Assembly: GCA_032718475.1 (NCBI GenBank)
Contig: JAUCBJ010006873.1
Coordinates: 1-32,038 of the forward strand
Length of the DNA: 32,038 nt
Reading direction: 5' to 3'
Origin: Nemertoderma westbladi
Lineage: Eukaryota > Xenacoelomorpha > Nemertodermatida > Nemertodermatidae
Each line of letters begins with the position of its first letter. The stretch's first letter is position 1. The notes under the pieces are model-generated. The model searched no databases and had not been told where the DNA came from. It saw only the letters and a program-made list of their open reading frames with translations. Made by a program: the position numbers and the translations under genes. Of the stretch, positions 9,601 to 20,277 are shown one piece after another.

Positions 9601-9852
9601 TCCTGTCCAATAAACTGATTGGCATGCGCGTCTTTTCGTTCTACCGATTCCTTGGTGACTAGCATGCAATAGTTTAAGCACATCTCGAATAGGTGATGGT
9701 GGTTTGACAATCTGCGCACCTCGTAAAATAAGCCCATCATCAACTGACAGATCATTGGAGATTTTCTTAAATTGCTGAATGTATTGAATGGAGTGTTTGA
9801 TATTGCAAGAGTTATTTTCTATGGCATCTATTAGGAGTTTGTATTTTTCATC

Positions 9853-10500
9853 TCATTCGGCCCGATCTTTTAAATTGTTAAGGATAATATCAGGAATTTC
9901 GGCCAATGAAAGATAATTTTCAATAGCATTCATGTATAAGGCTGAACATTCACCAATATTCTCATTATCTACATTGTGGATATGTATATTATGGATTCTG
10001 GATAGGGCATCAGAGACAATGTTTTCTTTGCCTTTCACCCATTTTACAACAAAATTATAACTAGTCAACTTTGAACGACAGTTCAAAACTCGAGTATTTT
10101 CGATATTAACAATGCCATAACTATAAATTTGATTCCAGAGGTTTATTATCTGTTATAATGGTAAACAATTGTAGTCCAGCAAGATAAACATGGCATTTTT
10201 GTATTGACCAATAAATAGCTAGTGATTCTAGTTCGACCATTGCGTATCTCGTCTCAGGTTCTTTTTGGAATCTGCTCCCATATTGTATTAATCGCCACTT
10301 TCCAGCTTTTCAGATTTTGTAATAATACAAATCCAATACCTTGTAACCCTGATACATCAGTTCGTAGAAATGTTTCTGAATTAGGATCGAACATACCTAA
10401 TATAGGAGATGAAGTCAATAATTTGTTCACATTATTGAAGGCCTGTGTATGTTCAGGTATCCACAAAAATTCATTTTTCACCAGCAGAAGAGATAGTTGA
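9853..10500 (-). pseudogene. Gypsy RNase H and RT connection region (broken)
   Basis: The minus frame ending near 10254 contains LWIPEHTQAFNNVNKLLTSSP followed by a TDVSGLQGIG stretch. This corresponds to the end of RT and start of RNase H, where a catalytic Asp is expected. A second frame (10086 down) has VVKWVKGKENIVSDALSR, the classic RNase H end, with the conserved DALSR motif. Stops and a frame change separate the two. Confidence 0.8.
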
Positions 10501-11058
10501 ACTGAATGATCCTAGTTGGTTAATAAGACCTAAAAAAAACTATGGAGGTCTGTACGAGTGGCTGGAGATGGAAATTCTGTAACAGCAATTAACCTTTTGT
10601 TGGTTGTTGGTTGTTGTAACAACTGCTATGTTACCATGGGAGACAGTAAATCCAACAAAGTCGATTTTTTCTGAACAAAGTATTGATTTCGTTTTATTTA
10701 CTGTGAGGTTATAATGTCCACATCTTTCTAAAACTTCACATAGATACTAAAGCTCATATGCTAGGTGATCCAATTCCAATATCATATATTCCTTTCTGAA
10801 TGTTCAAACTAATAAAAGCCTGGTCTCCACGGTAAGAAAACTATCTCCAGTTGATATAAAACCCATTGGAGATCGTAAAAATGTATACTCACCAAATGGT
10901 GTAATAAAGACAGTTAGATCAGGGCTTTGCTGTCTAACGGCATTTGCCAATAACCCTTTATGAGGTTCAACCAGTAAATAATTTATCAGTTGTGGAAAAT
11001 CCAGAAATATACTCTTTTGGGGTTTTTGTATGGTATGAAGTTCGCATGACCTGTTTAT
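10501..11058 (-). pseudogene. Gypsy reverse transcriptase, 3' half
   Basis: Minus-strand translation gives GYWQMPLDSKA, then in another frame FITPFGEYTFLRSPMGF, then later NLTVNKTKS and FVGFTVSHG. These are the palm and thumb landmarks of Gypsy RT. The catalytic YxDD box cannot be read in any frame and appears deleted. The segment ends at the 11-bp duplication gacctgtttat (11048..11058), where the LINE inserted. Confidence 0.7.
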
Positions 11059-11552
11059 ACCTGTTTTCAGGTCAGGTCAGGTATTCTAGGTCATTGATCA
11101 AGAAAACTTGCCACCTCCCCTCCATGCAGCATAAAGGAGGTGCCACCTGTAGCTGCATAGACCATCTTACTAGGGTAAATCTGGTCCTGTAACTAGGTCT
11201 TGGTCCTGGATTAAGGACCCATATACTTGGCTGCAGGGATATATGGCATGGCCAGGCAGATGGTGATCTACCAATGGCTGGTCAGGAGTAGAGTGTTCTC
11301 GTGTCTACTCTGAGTGCACTTCACTGCGACCTGCACCTGGCAGCAGGGGTGCAGGTCATGACCCAGCAGATGAGCTGCACAGCCAATGGTGGGTCATGTG
11401 CGGCGCCAGAGTAGATATGGGTGATGGGCTTCATATCTGACTCCACTGCGACACCCACCCTGTGGAATGTCAAACCAGGTTGTGGTATTTGCCCCGAGAG
11501 CTGACTCGGCAAAAAAAAGACCCCCCAACCCCCACTATGGATTACATTAGTA

Positions 11553-12530
11553 ATGCGGAGGTCCGGCCACTTTTCGGCCAGTGGAATTACTGGACACAAT
11601 CGGCCTCACAGGCGTCAGTTATCTCCTGACCGGCTGCCTGTCTCATCCCCTACTGGAGAGAGAGCAGCCAACAAAAGTCCCTTTCCTGATGACCTTTCTG
11701 GCCCAAACCCTGGGTCACCAGGGAGGCCACATTGTGAGGGGGAGATGGATTCTGGAGTTGGAGGCTACTCTCATGTTCCACCCCGAACAAAGCCATTGGT
11801 GAATCTGAGGCAAGTCACTAGACTAGCCTCAGTAAACACCCTAACACTCGGGACCCCAATACGACAAGGTGAGCTGACTGCTTTGGCAGATAAGCTTTCT
11901 CTTAGCGCAGTGGGTGTTCAAGAGCACTGAATGCAGACTGGACAGACTGATGAGGTTCTGATTAAGGACATGGGGGCAGTTGGCGACTCGCCCTCGCATC
12001 AGCAGATGATAGTGGCAATGTTGGAATTGGTCTATTGATGAATCCAACTGCACATGCAGCATTGGACAAAATAGACCCAAATCTCTAACCGCATCATCTG
12101 TTGCCACTTCTAATGTTCTGGAAGACTGGCTAAGAAGTTTCTTCAGGTGGTTCTGATCGTGTGCTACTCTCCAACTAGTGTTGCCCCTGTAGAGGAGATG
12201 GAACATTTCTACCACAATCTATAAGCAGCTACTGATGGAGTGGATCGGCATGCATTCTTAACATTCCTGGGAGACTTTAATGCAAGTCTGCATCAATCAC
12301 CTACATCGCCCTGGGTTTATAGTGTTAACCTAAATTCCGTCCATCTTCAGGATTTTATCTCTGGAAATGGATCGTTTTCGGCTGATACCCAGTTCAAGAA
12401 GCGAACTGGAAAGCTATGGAAGCATAGTGGACCCAGTGGTCACAAGTCCCAGATAGACCATATTCTGTTTCGTAGGAAATATAGGAGCTCTATATAAGAC
12501 TGTAATGCATTTACACGTCGACCCTTCTCC
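11553..12530 (+). pseudogene. LINE endonuclease domain (broken)
   Basis: Plus-strand fragments show LASVNTLTLGTPIRQGELTA and AVGVQEH near 11820..11930, the start of an apurinic-like endonuclease with the conserved E. After frame breaks come LGDFNA (about 12267..12284) and SQIDHIL (about 12447..12467), the catalytic D/N and D positions of this fold. The domain nicks target DNA to prime reverse transcription. At least two frame changes and a stop interrupt it. Confidence 0.8.
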
Positions 12531-12579
12531 AGTGATCACCACCTTATTGTAGCCAAGGTATGACTTAGTCTGCGTGCTA

Positions 12580-14696
12580 GCAGAACAACGAAATCTGCCT
12601 TGCCGCGGCATGACTGGTCCTCTCTGTTGCAACAGCCAAGTGTGAGATCCAGCTTCACACTACAGCTGAGCAACAGGCATGAGGTTTTTGCCTTTGAGGC
12701 GGCAGATCACTGTGAGGGCTGTACTGCCTTCACAGAAGCAGTTAAGTTAGCAGCTCCAGAAACAGTTCATGTATACCCTCGAAACAGGAAAAGGACCCCC
12801 TGGACTGACAGCAAAATTCAGTTATGCCGAAATGACCTCTATAAGGCGCACAAAGAGTCCCATCTCAAATAGACTACAGCGGCAAGAATGCAGTTAAATC
12901 TGCATCTAGGTCCTGAACAGGCAGTAGTCTGTTAATCTACAGGAGTTAATAAACAGGAGTTGCTTACTGGGCGGAAAAGCCAACCAACCACCAAGGTTAA
13001 GGCTGAATCACCAGCCGATCGCCTCAATGGTTGGAAGGCCCACTTTGAAAAGCTCCTCAATAATGACCCGTATTGCCTGATAACTTTATAAAAGTAAAAG
13101 TGTCTCAGTCTGTACTCCCAGATATTCCAATTGGCCATATCTCCTTTGCAGAAGTAAAGGCTGCTGCAAAGAGCATTAAGACCAATAGTGCCAGTGGAGT
13201 AGATGGTGTTCCCCGTGAGGTCTTTAAAATATCTGAGTGTTTAAAGCTCATCTATCCCATCATAGTAGACATGTACCGAACAACAAGAGTCCCACAAGAA
13301 ATGAAAACAAATAAGTTGGTGCCAGTTCCTAAGAAAGGCAACCTAACACTCTATGCTTCTTTTCGGGGAATCTCCTTGATCTCGATTGCTGCAAAGCTAT
13401 ACAATAGATCTATGATTCAATTAAATCGCATCAGGGATCCCATTAAGAGACTGCTCCATGGAAATCAGAATGGGTTCTGTAAAGGTCGTGGGACCATGGA
13501 GCCAATTTTGGCACTTAGAAGGATAATTGAAGAGTTATCAAACAAGAAAGACAGGCATCTGGCTGTTATCTTTGTTGACTTCTTCAACGCCATTGATTCA
13601 GTCTCTCGCTCACGTATGTTCAGCATACTTTCATTATATGGGATTCCTGATGAAATTTTTGCAGCAATAAGATCAGTATACGATGGTTCGACAACATTTG
13701 CGTCTACTGTTGACGGTGACACAGAAGCAATTGTAGTGTTATGGGGCGTCCTCCAGGGAGACACACTTGCACCATTCTTGTTCATAATTGTGGTTGACTA
13801 TGTTCTATGCATGTCCTTAGATCATCATAATGATGGTGGGGTGATGATAACTCCACCTACTGGCTCCAGAAGTCGAGGAAAGCCTGCCAAGTACCTAGCT
13901 GATCTAGACTTCTAGGCTGATGAGTTAGGAGTACTCTCAGAATCACTAGAGAGAGCCCAACGGCTCCTCAGCTCATTAGAACATGCTGTTTCTAGTGTTG
14001 GTCTTTCTATTAACTCCAGAAAGACCAAAATTTGGACAGTTAGCTTTGAAAGTCCTCAGCAAGTCTCTGATCGGATGAGCATAAGCTCAAAGGATGGTAT
14101 GCTTGAGCATGTGGACGACTTCTGTTACCTAGGATCATGGATCCAGAAGTCAGTTTTTTCCGTTTCTTCGAATACGTGAGGGAGAGGAATGGGCAGCCAT
14201 GAATAGGCTTTCCAGGATTTGGAAGTCACCGAGAATTAATCGGAAACTTAAGGTCCGATTATTTAGAGCAGCAGTAGTTCCAGTACTCCTCTATGGGAGT
14301 CCATGTTGGGCTCTAACTGCTGAGGACACCAAATCTCTGGATGGCACATTCACAAGAATGCTATGCCGGGTTCATTGTGTGAAGTACAATGCAAACATCT
14401 CCCACCAGACACTATATAACATTGGAGGTGTCTCATTGGTTCCCCCAAGCTTGACACTAGAACAAAATCGCCTCCGCTTTGCAGGACATTGTTTTTGCCA
14501 TGAGGACCAGCCAGTGCATAATCTTGTACTTTGGCAGCCTCATGGAGTGAATAAGCATGGTGGACAGCCCATGACTTTCTTGAGACGCATCTTAAAGGAT
14601 ACTGGCCTTGAAGATGCGGATGATCTAGCAAATGTCATGGGTGATAGGGAGTTGTGGCGGCGCAATTTTGTCGACAAGCTGGCACAGCATTCTTAA
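12580..14696 (+). pseudogene. LINE reverse transcriptase and C-terminal domain (broken)
   Basis: A linker (12600..12870) is followed by RT proper from about 13037. Landmarks in order are SGVDGVP, LVPVPKKGN, NGFCKGRGT, VIFVDFFNAIDSV (palm motif A) and GVLQGDTLAPFL. The catalytic FADD box is at about 13906..13923. There the text reads DF, then a TAG stop, then ADEL, so the box is split by a stop and its second catalytic Asp is Glu. The frame continues past the stop. A frameshift follows near 14150, then a C-terminal frame with RLFRAAVVPVLLYGS and RLRFAGHCF. Enzymatically dead. Confidence 0.88.
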
Positions 14697-14744
14697 AAAT
14701 GTAGCTGCAATGCAGCATGCCGATCCTAGTAGTAGACCTGTTTA

Positions 14745-15183
14745 TTCAATTTCGTCAAGTCCACACAGAGTCGAATATCTCCAGTTGGTTTTAGGGCAAC
14801 TACTATCTAGGGATATCACCAACTGGTTCTATAATGTTCCGTTTGATCATTTATTCCAGATTCTTACATTATACAACCTGCGAGGGGATCCCCCCAAACA
14901 CCACATCGATATGGGAAGCAATATTTTTAATGACCCTGGAACTCTAATACTTTTAATAATAATATGTAATGATATAATAACTTATTTATTTTAATTATTT
15001 TAAACTATCTACTTTTTGCGCTACTAATCTTACTTTTTGCGTTACTAATCTTACTTGTGATTCCATTTTAATTATCCGAATGTTTGGATGATAATTAAAT
15101 AATTCATATTCCAGCTTCTCCATTACTTTATTGCGCAAAGCATATGGAACTTGTCGAGCAGTATGTACATCAAAGGGCAGCAT
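14745..15183 (-). pseudogene. Gypsy reverse transcriptase, 5' half
   Basis: The minus strand carries RQVPYALRNKVMEKLEYEL, the conserved start of Gypsy RT, then after stops and frame changes a stretch leading into DLTKLNKQ at the LINE insertion point. Together with 10501..11058 this makes one RT interrupted by the LINE. A small duplication of the 'acttttgcg(c/t)tactaatctt' block at 15010..15052 gives a repeated VRLV-QKV peptide. Confidence 0.75.
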
Positions 15184-15560
15184 CTGGTTTTAAAGTTATT
15201 GAGATTGGGCTTCCTACAATCCCACTGCACATTGGCCGAAGCTCTTCAGAATCATCAAAAACAGGTTGCATATATTGAGTGTAATTTTTGGTCAATTTCA
15301 GTTTTCAATTCAGGATTCAATGAACTACATTCCGGTAATTTCTTTATCCAAATTGATCGATTTGGCCATATTTCACTCTCTGTTATAGGAATATTTCTCA
15401 AAAGGTATGGGCTACATACAGGTTCTGGGGATTCAGACCTTATTGAACAAATTTGCAATGTTCCATTTTCAACAGAATTATAATGTCGTAGTGATGTTTA
15501 TTGTCAAACTCCATTGGTTGTGGAAAAGTACGGCTCACTATTGTCAATTTTTTGCATGTT
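15184..15560 (-). pseudogene. Gypsy protease-to-RT linker (degenerate)
   Basis: Lies between the protease and RT fragments. A minus frame at 15255..15458 is open for 67 codons without a recognisable motif. Position alone suggests it is the degraded linker of the Gypsy polyprotein. Confidence 0.4.
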
Positions 15561-15561
15561 T

Positions 15562-15867
15562 CTAATGACAGAAAGTTCGCACAGATACAGTTGTAATGAA
15601 TGTTCCAATTTGTTCTAATAATGTATGTCCCACTGTAAATATAAGGTAATTAAATTTTGGACCAAGGACTAATTGATTTGCTAACCCACTAGTATTAAAT
15701 GTTTCATCACCCATAACAGTTGCGCTTGCACCAGTATTTGCCCAGGCTACAATATCACATTTAAAAGGGGAATCATCAGGAATTAGACTATCGGAAATTA
15801 ATGGTTGTTTAATAGTCATTAATGAACAATTTGAAGTATTTAAAAATAAGTTCTTATTTATCATCAT
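15562..15867 (-). pseudogene. Gypsy aspartic protease (broken)
   Basis: The minus frame contains WANTGASATVMG, the retroviral-type protease active-site region. The catalytic Asp of the expected DTGAS is Asn here, so it would be inactive. The preceding text PFKCDIVAWANTG keeps the usual spacing. It sits between the zinc knuckles and RT, as in Gypsy elements. Confidence 0.75.
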
Positions 15868-16145
15868 AAGTAGTATCCGTTATACCAACAGGTTTGACTA
15901 CTAAACTCGAATTTTCATTACCAATGTCATCTTTCTCTGCAGACTCATATGGACTAGGAATCGTGTGGGATATAGCAGCTAATTTTCGTGAAGGACAAAC
16001 TGTGGCGAAATGACCAGTGCCATCGCAACAAACGCCAAACACCGGATGTAGTTGCTGGGCATTTATTGAGTTGATGTGTACGTTGACCACAACGTGTACA
16101 TCGCCCAGGTTGTGCTGGATGGATAGATTTTATGTTTGTCGTCAA
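15854..16145 (-). pseudogene. Gypsy nucleocapsid zinc knuckles (broken)
   Basis: Overlapping minus frames show CTRCGQRTHQLNKCP (C-x2-C-x4-H-x4-C) and, in another frame, VCCDGTGHFATVCPSRK, a second knuckle. These bind the element RNA in Gag. The frame change between them disrupts the copy. Confidence 0.75.
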
Positions 16146-16253
16146 TATTCCTATTTCGTTGGTTTTCCAGGTTGCGTGGTTTCTAATTAGTTGATTTTAA
16201 ACTCAATTTCTTTTTATTGTATTCTGTTCGATTAGCATTGATAAGCTGGTCAC

Positions 16254-17133
16254 TCACTGGATGATGCTTTTGTCTTTCCTAAACTTCTTGAAGCCTGATT
16301 CTAGAGAAACAATAAATTTCCGAGAAGAATTAAAATTCAAAGGTGGATCTTCTGCTATCAACTTTTCTCGATCATCTTCTTCAGTGATAACTAATATTAA
16401 CAATGCTGTATGGAGTCTATCTGCATTAACGACTGAAGTCTTGGCATATTCTCCAAGTTCTAGTATTTCATTACACAGGGAGGTGTAACTTTGAGCGTCT
16501 TTCTTACGTACAGAGAGTAAAGGCACGCCAATCTAAATTTGAATTACGTAGAGATCGAAGATAATCTTGGATAATATCCAATACTTATTCTACATCTATT
16601 GGTGTATCCGCACGAATTGAGAGGGTGTGGTTGATTATTGTCAAAAATCCAGGAGAACAACAGTCCCATAAACAAGCAATGTGTACTGGCTGACTGCGAG
16701 CACCCAGGTCCACTAAGTTATAATAATTGATCCAAAGTCTGCGCCACTCTTTCAATCTTCTGAAATCTGTGTCGGATTCCAGTATTGGAGGCCGACGTGG
16801 TGATATTTTTGGAAGATCCGGCCTATTATTATTCAATCGACCTGTTTCCCCAGTTCTATTTGGAGTTATAACTCCCACACCGGTATTCACTACTGAAACA
16901 GCCACCTCATGGTCATGTTGTGCCTTTGTAAACGCTTCAAACTCAGCTAGCTTTTCCTGAGCCTTGAGGAGTTCTTCCTCGAATTTATCTAAGTCGTTGT
17001 CTCCGTCATTGGCGTCACCCTCGGGATGTGACATAACAGTATTGTCACTTCCTTGAAAACGTTCGTACTTTCTTATCCAATCTGCAATACGGATCTGTAT
17101 TTGCGTTGGAAACAAACGTTCTGTTGGGGCCAT
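16254..17133 (-). pseudogene. Gypsy Gag (broken)
   Basis: The minus frame from ATG at 17133 encodes MAPTERLFPTQIQIRIADWI, an acidic helix-rich stretch, and then a Gag-like segment with DFRRLKEWRRLWINYYNLVDL. It stops at 16585. A second minus frame (16526..16254) with DREKLIAEDP and FRKDKS continues the capsid-like part. One stop or frameshift separates them. It forms the 5' coding end of the Gypsy copy. Confidence 0.7.
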
Positions 17134-17478
17134 ATTTTTTTCGTAATTAGCGATAGCGGCTTGACCCGCTCATTTTGTTTTTGTAACTGCAGATTTATAA
17201 CCCCAGCAGGAATTTTTACAGTCTTGTAAACTTGGCTTAATATCCATTTTTACCTATTAAAGTCCTGTATTCACAAGGACTAGTTCAGTAGTCAGGTAGT
17301 TGAAGTCAACGGTTAGCTGATTTAGGTTAAATTTCTCCTGTTCAGGATTAATTTTTTCAAACACACTGCTCCAAATAATAAGCTGATAATTTATCTCAAT
17401 ATAAGCATCAGTTATTTATATAATATATAGTCATTATTTATATGTATAATTTTGATATATAGAATAACAACAGTTCAT
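17134..17478 (-). other. Probable Gypsy leader; LTR not identified
   Basis: This is the upstream side of the Gypsy Gag start on the minus strand, where a primer-binding site and 5' LTR should lie. It is AT-rich. I see no sequence shared with the region beyond the integrase end, so no LTR boundary is claimed. Confidence 0.3.
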
Positions 17479-17660
17479 ACCACTCTGTTTCCTAAAGGAA
17501 TGCCTGTTCACCACAATGGGTGATACTGTTTCATAAAGGAATGTCTGTTCACCACCTTGGGTGATCTTCCACAGTAAACCCTTCCACTCTGTTTCTTAAA
17601 GGAATGCCTGTTCACTACAATGGGTGATATTCCACATGAAATCCCTCCACTCTGTTTCCC
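17479..17660. repeat. Tandem repeat, 3 copies plus a partial, of a variable unit
   Basis: Copies contain 'ctgtttcctaaaggaatg' followed by 'cctgttcaccacaatggg' and 'tgat'. The spacer between copies varies from none to about 30 bp, and a fourth partial copy ends at ctctgtttccc. It lies just upstream of the Gypsy Gag on the minus strand and could be part of its LTR or an older local repeat. Confidence 0.85.
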
Positions 17661-18802
17661 ATATTAATTTCATTCCCATTTATCGAACCTGAACCTCCAA
17701 ATTGGAACCCCAGGAATGTCAACAAGCTGCTGCTACCTAGCTGTAGACCAAGCTGCTACTTTTTGTATTACGAAATCAAAAACTATTGCATTTTGTATCA
17801 AATTAACAGAAATAGTAAAAATAAAAACAATGACATTTAGTCAAATTAGTCGATCGAACATACAATGCTTCTATATTGTGTAAAGAGTCTGAGGCCTTTA
17901 ATTATATCTGCAATAAAAATGCGATAAAATTAATATCTTTATTTGATACAATTATTGCCGTCAAAAAGTGTTTAATCTCCTAAAAGCTATTAAACGTAAA
18001 CTAACTCATCAAAGGTTCAATACAATAATTATTGGGAAGTTATTAAACGTCTTAATTGGTTCTAAACCTTGAAAATCTCCTTGCATGTATGGATTTCGAC
18101 CTTGGTGGAATGCAGATGTGTCGAACTTTCTGTTAATGAGCAATTCGTAGTAGCTAGATCGATTTGGGTGTTTGAACATAAATTTTGTTGGTGGATTTTC
18201 GAGTGCTCATCAAACAATCAGTTAATGACCCGGCGTTCACAAATCGATTGAAGTATGAGTGTAGGATACACAGAGAGGTCCCAACCACAAATAAAGTGGT
18301 AGGTTCATAACCTATCTACTACAGTTAACTTAGCCGACAGCAGAAATGTTGACACAACACATTGCAACAGTACTGTATGTGTAGGCTTATGTAATATCGA
18401 GGATGGTAATAAGTTATGCGTGGTGCATTGAAACAGTGTATTGCCCGGTGTTTAATAAAATACGCCAGGCAATATAAATGAAATCCAATAAAATTGTGGT
18501 AATTGGCTATGAATAATAATAGTTTGTTTTCATAAAGTACGTGAGTTAGTTGCTAATGCAACTAGCATAATCATTAACTGTGAGAATAATAATAATTAAG
18601 GGAATAATTCTTTGAATAAGTTTATTAACACGAAATCATATTGTGTTGATAACTTTGAACTGTTTTCTCTCTACCTATGTTTATGAATAATATTTTGATG
18701 ACATATATTAATGGCTGAGTTCCATTTGCTTTTTTTATTTTCGCCATGTTTTTGCTATGCAGATAAATAAATAGTAAAAAAAAGTTAAGCAAAATTTTCT
18801 TC
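17661..18802. other. Intronic DNA, nothing recognised
   Basis: AT-rich, with no credible ORF or repeat on either strand. The 60-codon ORF at 18069 has no recognisable feature. Confidence 0.5.
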
Positions 18803-19064
18803 GGCCGTTAGGCCAGCGATACAGCACAAAGTCTGAAGACTTATTTCCAGTTTGGTCCCCGGAGAACTATACTCCCCAGAAAGAATTCCAGTACTCATTT
18901 AGCTACTATTTAAAAAACAAGGCACATATCCGCCATGGCTTGTAAGTCCCTTTAAAGCATTAGTGCAGTAACTACAACTTCGCTGGCCACCACCTGGGAT
19001 CGAACCTACGACCTTCGGAGAAAAGGGATTACATACAACGGATACTACGCCAAGCCGAGGTAGG
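18803..19064 (-). mobile_element. tRNA-derived SINE, minus strand
   Basis: Read on the minus strand, the head (about 19064..18985) contains a B box ggttcgatccc and an A-box-like ggcgtagtatccg. The body then reads 'ttaaatagtagctaaatgag' followed by 'tactgg', and 'ggggagtatagttctccgg', ending ggccgaag. The body matches the fragment at 29684..29745. The aaatgagtacyrg core resembles that of the SINE at 8240. I see no clear target duplication, so the ends are approximate. Confidence 0.75.
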
Positions 19065-19666
19065 ACATAGGTATTAATTATATATTACTAAGGTAATATT
19101 ACTTTGTCAATGACAAACTTGGGGATACCTTATGTTAATCCTAACTATATTACTAATTAGAATATGAATTTTAATTATATGAAGAAATATAAGTTTTCAC
19201 TCTAGATAAAACAACGACCTAATTAAAAGCAAACATCGTTCAATGTTAATCAAATCTTATTGTATTTGTATATATTATTTCAGAAATCCTAAACCTCATA
19301 TCGTAAATTGGAAAAAATCGAATTAATATCGAAACTTTCTTCTAACTTCCAAACTTCTAACCTACAATTTTAAATTTTTATGCAGATTGTAAATTTAATT
19401 GTCTTTATTTATGACCTAATTCATTGTGTTCAGTGCGTTAATATTATATTTATATTGCAATGAAATACTTCAGGGGAAAATATAGAAATTATTGAGCACA
19501 AAAAATAAGCAAACATGGATGTTTTATTAAATATAAAACAGACTAATAGCTATAAAAGTAACTGTAACAAGTTAGGAAGACTAAATTGCTAGTTAGGAAC
19601 GACCTTATTTATTTTCCAATTTTCCTTGCGGCCATTGTTTGTTAGGTAAGTATAATTGGGGGGTAA
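19065..19666. other. Intronic DNA, nothing recognised
   Basis: AT-rich, no gene seen. It ends with 'ttggggggtaattgtc' (19656..19671), which resembles the minisatellite found on the other side of the BEL/Pao element. Confidence 0.5.
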
Positions 19667-19671
19667 TTGTC
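19667..19671. repeat. Target-site duplication of the BEL/Pao element, left copy
   Basis: ttgtc, repeated exactly at 27771..27775. Five bases is the usual duplication length for BEL/Pao. Confidence 0.9.
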
Positions 19672-20209
19672 TGTTAGCGAATCAATCCCGCCAATACTCC
19701 ACAAAGTTAAGCCAATAAGCAATATTGGGGGACACGAGATTAGGTCCCAAACCAACTCGTGTCTCCCCAACAGAATGGGAAGGAGAAGCACACAATAAGG
19801 GTCAGGGGTTAGTATCCTGACAAGGGAGAGAATAGCTGGGGTGAACGGGAACACCTCAAAGGGCGCCAACAAGGGTAGCAACCAATCAGAGGGGGGCTGG
19901 CACCGATTGAGTAGCAATAAGGCCACCGTGCGATATAACCAGTAAGCAGTAATCATATTACCTCAGTTATCTCAGTGTTACTGGTGGTACAGTAAGTTAC
20001 AATTAGGGAAGTACCGGGATTTTAGTTACCGTCATCCCGTCAACCTGTGAACGTCAGTGTATAACATCAATCTATATCTATATCTATATCACGTCTCAAG
20101 ATCACAATATAACGAACAACAGTAACCTCAACTTACACTCTTTCACACGGCGGGGACGCGTGAACTAAAACAGGATAAATCGGGTTCATCTCCGGATGAT
20201 CCCGTCACA
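19672..20209 (+). repeat. 5' LTR of the BEL/Pao element
   Basis: 538 bp, from TGTTAG to GTCACA. It contains a TATA-like gatataa at about 19932, a short tctata microsatellite (20068..20089) and a downstream GC-rich end. It should hold the promoter of the element, with transcription toward the ORFs. Immediately after it, 'gtaactaaataacaac' is where a primer-binding site is expected, but I do not recognise a matching tRNA end. Confidence 0.95.
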
Positions 20210-20277
20210 GTAACTAAATAACAACTGCTGCCCTAGCCTAATAGACTCAGATACCACCAGCCACCAACAGACAAAAG

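Larger units (their letters stand above)
11059..14733 (+). mobile_element. LINE (non-LTR retrotransposon), nested in the Gypsy RT
   Basis: About 3.7 kb, flanked by an exact 11-bp duplication gacctgtttat at 11048..11058 and 14734..14744. It encodes an apurinic-type endonuclease followed by reverse transcriptase on the plus strand, opposite to its Gypsy host. The architecture and the LLYGSPCWALT motif resemble RTE-related LINEs; the clade assignment is tentative. There is no poly(A) tail: the 3' end reads atcctagtagta. Several frameshifts and stops make it inactive. A 300-bp piece of the same subfamily sits at 667..965. Confidence 0.92.
8667..17133 (-). mobile_element. Degenerate Gypsy-type LTR retrotransposon, split by a LINE
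   Basis: On the minus strand the order is Gag (17133), zinc knuckles, protease, RT, RNase H, integrase and integrase C terminus (about 8670). That is the Ty3/Gypsy order with integrase last. Stops and frameshifts interrupt every domain, so the copy is dead. The RT is interrupted by a LINE at 11059..14733. Removing it joins the RT coding text in frame around DLTKLNKQV. I could not identify paired LTRs: neither 7131..8660 nor 17134..17700 shows an obvious shared block, so they may be lost, diverged, or outside the limits given. Confidence 0.88.

Noticed and set aside
10944-11192. Plus-strand ORF across the Gypsy/LINE junction
   Set aside because: It crosses the LINE insertion point and has no recognisable content.
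14995-15060. Short duplicated peptide as a functional repeat
   Set aside because: It is a small tandem duplication within a dead Gypsy copy.
19642-19956. ORF inside the LTR, also at 27206..27517
   Set aside because: It is antisense to the LTR and identical only because the LTRs are identical.
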